6,302 nucleotides of DNA, from positions 1 to 6,302 of the forward strand of contig JAGVII010000177.1 in the NCBI GenBank assembly GCA_020056155.1, given 5' to 3'. The notes under the pieces were generated by a model. That model was given only the letters and a program-made list of their open reading frames with translations. It did not search any database and was not told where the DNA came from. Shown piece by piece: positions 1-4,842 of the stretch; position 1 is the stretch's first letter; each line of letters begins with the position of its first letter. The stretch is from Afipia sp. (GTDB lineage: Bacteria; Pseudomonadota; Alphaproteobacteria; Rhizobiales; Xanthobacteraceae). The position numbers and the translations under genes are program-made.

Positions 1-19
1 AGACAAGTTTACGCAGTCT
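1..19 (-). repeat. Small hairpin repeat, copy 1 (at window edge)
   Basis: The bases AGAC (1-4) and GTCT (16-19) pair around an 11-nt loop, which reads TGCGTAAACTT on the minus strand. The same loop with a related stem occurs at 1497-1521 on the plus strand. Over 20 bases the two copies match at 18 positions, and the two differences are at paired stem positions, so pairing is kept. The element may extend beyond base 1. An alternative pairing of 7-15 with 19-27 (one mismatch) also exists in this stretch. Confidence 0.5.
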
Positions 20-116
20 GCGCAAACAAGCCGCGAGGGCCGCGCGCGCCAAATGACTTTGGCGCTGCGCCTCCCGGCGCTCCACCGTCGTCACCTCGCG
101 TCTTCCCGCCGCTCAT
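9..116 (-). other. 35-codon Gly-rich frame in a hairpin-rich region; doubtful gene
   Basis: An ATG at 116 opens 35 codons ending in TAA at 9-11. Ten of the residues are Gly, with many Ala, Pro and Arg and no predicted hydrophobic segment. There is no Shine-Dalgarno sequence before the ATG, and the ATG lies in the loop of a strong inverted repeat (102-129). Further perfect hairpins lie at 67-80 (5-bp stem, TCCC loop) and 47-64 (7-bp stem, 4-nt loop), so most of the frame is palindromic DNA. A good promoter sits just upstream. The stretch could be a small RNA, a leader of a gene to the left, a repeated element or, least likely, a small protein gene. No family is recognised. Confidence 0.2.
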
Positions 117-129
117 GAGACGGCGGAAG
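102..129. repeat. Strong inverted repeat (hairpin) after the leftward promoter
   Basis: CTTCCCGCCG and CGGCGGAAG pair almost completely (one bulged C), and the centre contains the self-complementary CTCATGAG. If transcription starts about 7 nt beyond the -10 box, near 133, the leftward RNA would begin with this hairpin. No T-tract follows on either strand, so it does not look like an intrinsic terminator. Confidence 0.5.
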
Positions 130-139
130 ATTTGATAGG

Positions 140-167
140 AATATAATCAAGGGCTGGATTTTGTCAA
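140..167 (-). promoter_or_regulatory. Sigma70-type promoter firing leftward
   Basis: On the minus strand a perfect -35 hexamer TTGACA (162-167) is followed after 16 nt by TATATT (140-145). An overlapping reading ATATTC gives a 17-nt spacer. The local A+T richness stands out in a GC-rich background. It lies 45-70 nt downstream of the dsbA-family stop codon, so it would drive whatever lies at the left edge rather than that gene. The start of transcription is predicted near 133. It is the clearest promoter-like sequence in the window, but no transcript evidence is available. Confidence 0.5.
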
Positions 168-212
168 GCAAATCGGCGCTCGGCGCGTTACCACCGACTG
201 GATGCCAGAGGA

Positions 213-884
213 TTACTTCCCCTTCGCCCCGCCCTGCTTCGCAGCCTTCCGCGCGTCCGCGATCGCCAGCTTGAACTGCTCCGCGGTCAGGCCGCCCGGC
301 ACGCGGAAGGTGCCGACCACGAACGCGGGCGTGCCGCGAAAGCCGAACTCTTCCGCCTGCGCGTTGTTGCGCTTGAGCAGACCGTCGATCGCGGGCTTGT
401 TGGCCGCGAGATCGGCCTTGGCCCTGGCGACATCGACACCGGCCTTGGTCAAAGCTTCATCGATGACAGCTTCGGTGAGGCGGCCGACCCTGGCCATCAG
501 CGCACGGTGGGCGGCCTCATACTTGTTCTGATATTTCGCGGCCAGCACCAGCCGCGCAGCATATCCCGACGGTTCGCCGAGGATCGGCCAGTCCTTGAAT
601 ATCAGTCTGATCTTCTTGTCCTCGTTCACCACCTGATCGAGCACCGGCGAGATTTTCTTGCAGTAGGGGCACTGGTAGTCGAAATACTCGACGATGGTGA
701 TGTCGCCCTGCGGATTGCCGAGCACCGGATTCTCCGGATCGCGCAGCACCGCGTCCTTGGTCAGCACATCGGAGGTAGCGCCCTGCCCCTGGGCCGGCGC
801 GGTTCGCGCGGGCCCGAAGGCCAGCAGCGTCACCGCAAGCGCCATGGCGGCAAGGCCGAGTGGATATCCTACAGCGAGCTTCAT
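213..884 (-). CDS. Periplasmic DsbA-family thiol:disulfide oxidoreductase
   Basis: The 223-residue protein is a thioredoxin-fold protein of the DsbA/Com1 type, expected to make or rearrange disulfides in exported proteins. Residues 1-31 form a signal peptide: a Lys, a hydrophobic core rich in Leu/Ala/Val, then a likely cleavage after ARTAPA. The first beta strand and active site read TIVEYFDYQCPYC, giving the redox pair Cys72-Pro-Tyr-Cys75. The helical insertion spans roughly 105-178. The cis-proline loop is GTPAFVVG, with Pro186. A Lys-rich tail ends the protein. CPYC differs from the CPHC of E. coli DsbA and is common in this subfamily, so the exact role (oxidase or isomerase-like) cannot be read from sequence. 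The ATG at 884 is preceded by only a weak ribosome site, and the gene starts 35 nt after the PhnA-domain gene, so translation may depend on the upstream gene. No dsbB partner is in view. Confidence 0.9.
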   Translation of the reverse strand: MKLAVGYPLGLAAMALAVTLLAFGPARTAPAQGQGATSDVLTKDAVLRDPENPVLGNPQGDITIVEYFDYQCPYCKKISPVLDQVVNEDKKIRLIFKDWPILGEPSGYAARLVLAAKYQNKYEAAHRALMARVGRLTEAVIDEALTKAGVDVARAKADLAANKPAIDGLLKRNNAQAEEFGFRGTPAFVVGTFRVPGGLTAEQFKLAIADARKAAKQGGAKGK

Positions 885-919
885 CAGGATCAGCTTTCAA
901 AGGTCGAAGGCGCGCGACA

Positions 920-1132
920 TTACGCCTTCTTGAGGAATTCGGTGCGCAGCACGAGGCCCTTGATCTTGTCGGTGCGGCCCTCGATCTCGTGTTCGTTGTC
1001 GGTGAGGTGGATGTTCTTCACCACGGTGCCGCGCTTGACGCCGCTGGATGAACCCTTCACCTTCAGATCCTTGATGACCGTGACGGTGTCGCCCTCTTTC
1101 AACTCAGTGCCGTTGCTGTCCCTGACCGCCAT
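920..1132 (-). CDS. PhnA (YjdM)-type domain protein, short form
   Basis: The 70-residue cytoplasmic protein matches the C-terminal PhnA domain of the YjdM/PhnA family, often labelled 'alkylphosphonate utilization protein'. The core reads DSNGTELKEGDTVTVIKDLK, then a basic Gly/Ser loop (residues 26-36), then IHLTDNEHEIEGR and a final LVLRTEFLKKA, consistent with a small all-beta SH3-like fold. The N-terminal zinc ribbon with paired cysteines found in the roughly 110-residue E. coli protein is absent; this copy has no Cys at all. Despite the name, the family's link to phosphonate use is not established, and no phn genes are nearby. The ATG at 1132 has AAGGA six nt upstream (1139-1143), which supports this start. 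It lies 54 nt after the lipoprotein gene and 35 nt before the DsbA-family gene, which suggests co-transcription. Confidence 0.88.
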   Translation of the reverse strand: MAVRDSNGTELKEGDTVTVIKDLKVKGSSSGVKRGTVVKNIHLTDNEHEIEGRTDKIKGLVLRTEFLKKA

Positions 1133-1186
1133 GACGTGTCCTTGGTGAAGCGCGGCATCAATGCGGCGCTGGTGACCCAGCCAGCC

Positions 1187-1447
1187 TTATCGCGGATTGT
1201 TGAGCATGTCTTCCGCGAGATTGCGGTGCGCGCGTTCGATCCGCGAGCCGCCGGCCGCGCGGCTGGCAGCAACGTCGCGATCCTTCCGGCAAGCCGCATA
1301 GGCTGACGACCCCGGCTCGCCGCTGTTGGCGCGGCAATACGCATCGTCGTCCACGGTCGCGACCGGCTGGTTGCGTTCGAACTGGGCGCAACCGCCCAGC
1401 AGAAGAGCGGCGACGCCGAGTAAGATTGCCGGCTTGGTCTTTTTCAT
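1187..1447 (-). CDS. Small outer- or inner-membrane lipoprotein, function unknown
   Basis: The 86-residue product starts MKKTKP, has a hydrophobic stretch (residues 7-17) and a lipobox L17-G-G-C20, so Cys20 should be lipidated after signal peptidase II cleavage. The mature part is only 67 residues: an acidic DDDAYC segment, then Cys38 and Cys53 spaced 15 apart, then a basic, Ala-rich helix-like tail ending in NNPR. The two remaining cysteines could form a disulfide, and a DsbA-family gene lies two genes downstream. The ATG at 1447 is chosen because a Lys-rich N-region directly precedes the hydrophobic core; an in-frame GTG three codons earlier (1456) is possible but adds an acidic residue. 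The ribosome site is weak for both. I recognise no named family, although small Cys-containing lipoproteins of this kind occur in Bradyrhizobium relatives. Confidence 0.75.
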   Translation of the reverse strand: MKKTKPAILLGVAALLLGGCAQFERNQPVATVDDDAYCRANSGEPGSSAYAACRKDRDVAASRAAGGSRIERAHRNLAEDMLNNPR

Positions 1448-1467
1448 CTCAACCACAGTTTATGTTT

Positions 1468-1630
1468 CGTCATGGCCGGGCTTGCGGCCAACAATAGGCA
1501 GGCTGCGTAAACTTGCCTGCCGCCATCCACGTCTTTGACCTTAAGAACCGGCAAAAGCAAGGCGTGGATCACCGGGGCATAGGCAAGCGAGGCAACGCCG
1601 TTCTTCGAACGGCTATGCCCGGTGATGACG
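1468..1630 (+). repeat. Palindromic intergenic element, copy A (163 bp)
   Basis: The element begins CGTCATGGCCGGGCTTG and ends CTATGCCCGGTGATGACG. The second copy (3981-4104) is in the opposite orientation. Shared blocks include CATCCACGTCTT (CATCCGCGTCTT in the other copy), GTGGAT, the AGGCAAGCG/AGGCGAGCG segment, CGCCGTTCT and CTATGCCCGG. Copy A folds into hairpins: TGGCC/GGCCA at 1473-1490; GCCGTTC/GAACGGC at 1597-1613; and a long outer stem pairing TCACCGGGGCATAG (1569-1582) with CTATGCCCGGTGA (1614-1626). It differs from copy B by about 33 extra bases at 1491-1523. It fills most of the gap between the lipoprotein and DUF6494-like genes. This resembles the abundant 'ATGCCCGG...CATCCACGTCTT' repeats known in Nitrobacteraceae genomes. 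Confidence 0.7.
1497..1521 (+). repeat. Small hairpin repeat, copy 2, nested in element A
   Basis: A perfect 7-bp stem GGCAGGC/GCCTGCC encloses the loop TGCGTAAACTT. The loop is identical to that at 1-19 (other strand). It lies within the extra 33 bases that separate element A from element B, so it looks like an insertion into the larger palindrome. Confidence 0.6.
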
Positions 1631-1693
1631 ACTGTGTTTGCCGCACGCCCAAAGGCTTCTCAACAACCGCCGGCAATACCTGCGTCCGGTCGC

Positions 1694-1900
1694 CTACGCG
1701 AGTTCGAGTTCGCCATCGACAGTAAACGTGAGATCGACGCCGCCGACCGTGAGCACCATCTTCGCAGGCAGCTTTTCGCTGCCCTTGAGACGGCCGGAAG
1801 CAATCGCATCGCGGACAGCTTTCTCGATCTCGCGCTGCGAGGTGACGCCGACCTGCTTGAGAAACTTACGCACGCTGGTGTTGAAGACATCCTCGTTCAT
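1694..1900 (-). CDS. Small DUF6494-like protein, function unknown
   Basis: The 68-residue product starts MNEDVFNTSVRKFLKQVGVT. Residues 5-40 look helical (a segment like that seen in DUF6494-type proteins: RKFLKQVGVTSQREIEKAV), and residues 48-68 form two beta strands (KMVLTVGGVDLTFTVDGELEL). It has no Cys, signal peptide or membrane segment, so a cytoplasmic location is expected. I recognise the family as an uncharacterised small alphaproteobacterial protein and assign no function. The ATG at 1900 is chosen because AGGAG (1907-1911) lies six nt upstream. The frame stays open to an ATG at 2026, but that extension runs through the repeat at 1938-2011 and is not credible. Repeats flank the gene on both sides, so it may be transcribed on its own. 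Confidence 0.8.
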   Translation of the reverse strand: MNEDVFNTSVRKFLKQVGVTSQREIEKAVRDAIASGRLKGSEKLPAKMVLTVGGVDLTFTVDGELELA

Positions 1901-1906
1901 GGTGAT

Positions 1907-1911
1907 CTCCT
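1907..1911 (-). promoter_or_regulatory. Ribosome binding site fixing the DUF6494-like start
   Basis: AGGAG on the minus strand, six nt before the ATG at 1900. It favours the short form over the 110-codon frame that begins in the repeat. Confidence 0.7.
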
Positions 1912-1937
1912 GGTGTGACAACGATGGGGTTCCACTC

Positions 1938-2011
1938 CCGCTCGTCCCCGCGAAGACGGGGACACTCGCTTTTAGAACGTTCTGGATTTCCGCGTTCGCG
2001 GGAATGAGCGG
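1938..2011. repeat. Intergenic element with 17-bp inverted ends
   Basis: CCGCTCGTCCCCGCGAA (1938-1954) and the reverse complement of 1995-2011 match at 15 of 17 bases. Inside, GTCCCCG/CGGGGAC forms a further hairpin near the left end. The type ('tcgtccccgcgaa...ttcgcgggaatgagcg') resembles the short palindromic repeats found in many copies in proteobacterial genomes, where they give spurious frames. It lies between the synthetase stop and the DUF6494-like start. No transposase or target duplication is seen. Confidence 0.65.
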
Positions 2012-2043
2012 AGAGAGGTGTTTCAATTCAGGGGCACCATACT

Positions 2044-3954
2044 CTAGGTCCGGCCGCTGAGCGCCGTTGTGATCTCATCCAGCACCGCCGGGTCTTCGAT
2101 GGTGGCGGGCATGGTCCACGGTTCGTGGTCGGCGATCTTCTTGATGGTGCCGCGCAGGATCTTGCCCGAGCGGGTTTTCGGCAGCCGCGCCACGGTGATC
2201 GCGAGCTTGAATGCCGCCACCGGGCCGATCCTGTCGCGCACCAGTGCGACGATCTCTTTCTCGATCTCGGCCACCGGGCGCGTCACGCCCGCCTTCAGCA
2301 CCAGAAGGCCGCACGGTACTTCACCCTTCACAGCGTCTTTAATTCCCAGCACGGCGCATTCGGCGACATCCGGATGCGACGCCAGCACCTCCTCCATTCC
2401 GCCGGTGGACAGCCGGTGCCCCGCGACATTGATGATGTCGTCGGTGCGGCCCATCACGAAGACATAACCATCCTCGTCCTTGTAACCGGCGTCGGAGGTT
2501 TTGTAGTAACCGGGGAACTCGTTGAAATAGGCTTCCCTGCAGCGCTCGTCCTGCTGCCACAGCGTCGGCAGGTTGCCCGGCGGCAGCGGCAGCTTGATGA
2601 CGATGGAGCCCATGGTGTTCGGCGGCAGCGGCTTTGCCGCCTCATCGACAACATCGACCTGATAGCCCGGCATCGGCACCGTGGGCGAGCCGTGCTTCAC
2701 CGGCAGCGCGCCGAGGCCGACCGGATTGCCCGCGATGCACCAGCCGGTTTCCGTCTGCCACCAGTGATCGATCACCGGCACCTTCAACTGCTGCTCGGCC
2801 CATTCCACCGTCGGCGGATCGGCGCGCTCGACGGCAAGAAACAGCGTGCGGAATTTCGACAGGTCGTATTTGCGGATGAACTCGCCGTTCGGATCTTCCT
2901 TCCTGATGGCGCGAAACGCGGTCGGCGCGGTGAAGAACGCAACTGCATTGTGCTGCGAGATCACGCGCCAGAACGCGCCGGCGTCCGGCGTGCCGATCGG
3001 CTTGCCCTCGTACATGATCGAGGTCGCGCCGTGAAACAGCGGGCCATAGATGATGTAGCTGTGGCCGACCACCCAGCCGATGTCCGAGCCGCACCACCAC
3101 ACCTCGCCGGGCTTCACGCCGTAGAGATTGAACATCGACCATTTCAGCGCGACCAGATGCCCGCCGTTGTCGCGCACCACGCCCTTGGGTTTTCCGGTCG
3201 TGCCGGAGGTGTAGAGAATGTACAGCGGATCGGTCGCCAGCACCGGCACGCAAGGAGCGGATTTCTTCGCCTTGACGGCGGCGTCGCGCAATTCGTTCCA
3301 GTCGTGATCGCGGCCGGGGGTCAGATCGCAGGTCTGCTGCGGGCGTTGCAGGATGATGCAGGCCTGCGGCTTCACGCTCGAAAGATTGATCGCCTCATCG
3401 AGCAGCGGCTTGTACTTGACGAGGCGGCCGGGTTCGAGGCCGCAGCTTGCGGAGAGAATGAGTTTCGGCTCGGCGTCCTCGATGCGGGTCGCAAGTTCTT
3501 TCGCCGCGAAGCCGCCGAACACCACCGAATGAATCGCGCCGATCCGCGCGCAGGCCAGCATCGCCACCATCGCCTGCGGCACCATCGGCATGTAAAGAAT
3601 GACGCGATCGCCCTTGACCACGCCGAAATCCTGCATCACGGCGGCGAGCGTCTGCACCTCGTGCAGGAGTTCGGCATAGGTGAATTTGGTGACGGTATCG
3701 GTCAGCGGCGAGTCGTGAATCAGCGCGGTCTGGCTGGCGCGTCCACCCGCGACGTGACGATCCAGCGCATTGTAGCAGGTGTTCACCACCCCACCCGCGA
3801 ACCAGCGGCCGTAAAGCCCCATCGAGGGATCGAAGACCTTCTTCGCCGGCTCGATCCAGTCGATCTCGCGCGCCGCGTCCGCCCAGAACCCTTCCGGATC
3901 GCGCGTCGCGCGCGCATGGACTTCGGCGTAACGGCTGTTGGAAATGGTGGTCAT
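2044..3954 (-). CDS. prpE: Propionyl-CoA/acyl-CoA synthetase (AMP-forming, PrpE/ACSS3 type)
   Basis: The 636-residue enzyme belongs to the acetyl/propionyl-CoA synthetase family, which activates a short carboxylate with ATP and CoA through an acyl-adenylate in the cytoplasm. An N-terminal ACAS_N region (about residues 8-65, including DPEGFWADAAREIDWIEP) leads into the adenylating domain. Visible motifs are the phosphate loop YTSGTTGKPKG (248-258), WWQTETGW (398-405), the ATP-ribose Asp in TSDAGY (Asp488), the hinge stretch GRTDDIINVAGHRLSTGGMEE (from 503) and the C-terminal PKTRSGK with catalytic Lys598, the usual site of regulatory acylation. Length is normal. Sequence features favour propionate-type over Acs enzymes, but the substrate is inferred. 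One oddity is FLAVERADPP (Val375), where relatives usually have AGE in the adenine-binding loop. The ATG at 3954 has GGAGG seven nt upstream; the upstream in-frame ATG at 3996 lies in a repeat. The gene is downstream of the TRAP/DUF1850 pair. Confidence 0.92.
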   Translation of the reverse strand: MTTISNSRYAEVHARATRDPEGFWADAAREIDWIEPAKKVFDPSMGLYGRWFAGGVVNTCYNALDRHVAGGRASQTALIHDSPLTDTVTKFTYAELLHEVQTLAAVMQDFGVVKGDRVILYMPMVPQAMVAMLACARIGAIHSVVFGGFAAKELATRIEDAEPKLILSASCGLEPGRLVKYKPLLDEAINLSSVKPQACIILQRPQQTCDLTPGRDHDWNELRDAAVKAKKSAPCVPVLATDPLYILYTSGTTGKPKGVVRDNGGHLVALKWSMFNLYGVKPGEVWWCGSDIGWVVGHSYIIYGPLFHGATSIMYEGKPIGTPDAGAFWRVISQHNAVAFFTAPTAFRAIRKEDPNGEFIRKYDLSKFRTLFLAVERADPPTVEWAEQQLKVPVIDHWWQTETGWCIAGNPVGLGALPVKHGSPTVPMPGYQVDVVDEAAKPLPPNTMGSIVIKLPLPPGNLPTLWQQDERCREAYFNEFPGYYKTSDAGYKDEDGYVFVMGRTDDIINVAGHRLSTGGMEEVLASHPDVAECAVLGIKDAVKGEVPCGLLVLKAGVTRPVAEIEKEIVALVRDRIGPVAAFKLAITVARLPKTRSGKILRGTIKKIADHEPWTMPATIEDPAVLDEITTALSGRT

Positions 3955-3960
3955 TGAATT

Positions 3961-3967
3961 GCCTCCC
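3961..3967 (-). promoter_or_regulatory. Ribosome binding site fixing the synthetase start
   Basis: GGGAGGC on the minus strand, with its GGAGG core seven nt before the ATG at 3954. This rejects the longer form starting at 3996, whose first codons fall in the repeat. Confidence 0.75.
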
Positions 3968-3980
3968 GACGCGATATCTT

Positions 3981-4104
3981 CGTCAAGGCCGGGCATAGCC
4001 CGTCACAGAACGGCGTCGCTTCCGCTCGCCTGCGCCCGGCCATCCACGTCTTGTTTTTGTCAGAGTAGAAGACGCGGATGCCCGGAACAAGTCCGGGCAT
4101 GACG
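3981..4104 (-). repeat. Palindromic intergenic element, copy B (124 bp)
   Basis: Read on the minus strand it begins CGTCATGCCCGGACTTG and ends CTATGCCCGGCCTTGACG, and it aligns along its whole length with element A. The first end is a perfect 9-bp hairpin, ATGCCCGGA/TCCGGGCAT (4078-4100), with a 5-nt loop. It occupies most of the gap between the DUF1850-TPR gene and the synthetase gene, and ends 14 nt before the synthetase ribosome site. No T-run follows the hairpins, so it is not an obvious terminator, but it could affect mRNA stability or read-through between the two genes. Confidence 0.7.
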
Positions 4105-4128
4105 AACGGGAAATTGCCGTCGTTGAAT

Positions 4129-4821
4129 TTATTTCCCGACGTCCTTTCCCTTCAGCGGCATCTGCGCACCGAGGCGCTCGATCTCGCTGAACAGACTCCT
4201 GCGATTGGCGCGCGCGGCCGCGAAATCCGGCTTGAGCTTGAGCGCGGCGTCGAAATCCGACAGCGCGCGGCGACGATCGCCCTTGGCGCGCCAGGCCATG
4301 CCGCGTCCATTGAGCGCCTCGGCGGACGCCGGCTCGACCTTCAGCGCCGCATCGTAGTCGGCGATGGCGCGCTCGAACTCGCCCTTGATATTGAAATCGT
4401 CGCCGCGCGCCAGCAGCGTTTTCGCGTCCAGTGCCTTCGCGGTCTGATCCGGCTTGCAGACACTCATGGTCGTGACGCTCACACCGACAGGTCTTCCGAG
4501 AATCGCGGACAACTCCTGGCACTTGCCGTCGATGCAAAGCCGCCACTCCCCGGCAAGCCCGGAATTTCCCAGCGCGACTTCAGGCAGGCTGGGAAGCTGC
4601 GGTTTCCAGTGAAACCAGCCGTCCTTGAGGAGCGCGTCGGGTGGCGGCTCCATGCCCGCGCCCGATCCCTTGACACGGGCCTCGACGACTTCGAGCCCGT
4701 GCGGCGTGACGCGCCAGTCCTCCTGCCATTCGATCTTCTCGACCGAATGGGTCCATGTCAGCATGAACGACGCCACCGCCAGCGACTTGACGACGCCTGC
4801 GGTGGCAAGACACAGGCTCAC
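4129..4821 (-). CDS. DUF1850 protein with C-terminal TPR repeats
   Basis: This 230-residue protein joins two modules. Residues 2-24 form a hydrophobic segment, likely a signal anchor or signal peptide. Residues 25-110 match DUF1850 (VEKIEWQEDWRVTP, then GWFHWKPQLPSLPEVALGNS, then GEWRLCIDGKC), a small domain of unknown function typically encoded beside TAXI-type TRAP permeases. Cys96 and Cys101 could pair in the periplasm. Residues 133-164 and 167-198 are two TPR units with the usual pattern (FERAIADYDAALKVEP; RRALSDFDAALKLKP), a protein-binding surface. DUF1850 proteins are usually much shorter, so the TPR tail is an addition. The start is GTG at 4821, with GAGGTG five nt upstream. It begins 21 nt after the permease stop, so the two are surely co-transcribed. 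A role as an accessory or assembly partner of the transporter is inferred. Confidence 0.8.
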   Translation of the reverse strand: MSLCLATAGVVKSLAVASFMLTWTHSVEKIEWQEDWRVTPHGLEVVEARVKGSGAGMEPPPDALLKDGWFHWKPQLPSLPEVALGNSGLAGEWRLCIDGKCQELSAILGRPVGVSVTTMSVCKPDQTAKALDAKTLLARGDDFNIKGEFERAIADYDAALKVEPASAEALNGRGMAWRAKGDRRRALSDFDAALKLKPDFAAARANRRSLFSEIERLGAQMPLKGKDVGK

Positions 4822-4826
4822 ATCAT

Positions 4827-4832
4827 CACCTC
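4827..4832 (-). promoter_or_regulatory. Ribosome binding site fixing a GTG start
   Basis: GAGGTG on the minus strand lies five nt before the GTG at 4821. The nearby ATG in another frame runs straight into TGA, so the GTG is the workable start of the DUF1850-TPR gene. Confidence 0.6.
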
Positions 4833-4842
4833 AGACGCTGTC

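Noticed and set aside
896..919. Seven-codon frame (ATG overlapping the PhnA-domain stop, ending in TGA) before the DsbA-family gene
   Set aside because: Too short to separate from chance, with no ribosome site or attenuator-like structure seen; noted only because of the TAATG overlap.
507..1148. 213-codon frame on the plus strand across the DsbA-family and PhnA-domain genes
   Set aside because: It runs antisense to two well-supported genes and has no domain-like segments.
1901..2026. Extended N-terminus of the DUF6494-like protein from 2026
   Set aside because: The extra 42 residues are translated repeat DNA, and AGGAG directly precedes the ATG at 1900.
2125..3957. A 610-codon open frame on the plus strand
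   Set aside because: It lies opposite the synthetase gene, has the Arg/His-rich composition of a GC-rich antisense shadow, and shows no recognisable domain. The minus strand has the full set of family motifs.
3955..3996. Extended N-terminus of the synthetase from an ATG at 3996
   Set aside because: The added 14 residues lie in and next to repeat element B, whereas a good GGAGG site precedes the ATG at 3954.
4078..4100. Perfect 9-bp hairpin after the DUF1850-TPR gene as an intrinsic terminator
   Set aside because: No run of T follows on the transcribed strand, and the hairpin is a conserved part of a repeat family.
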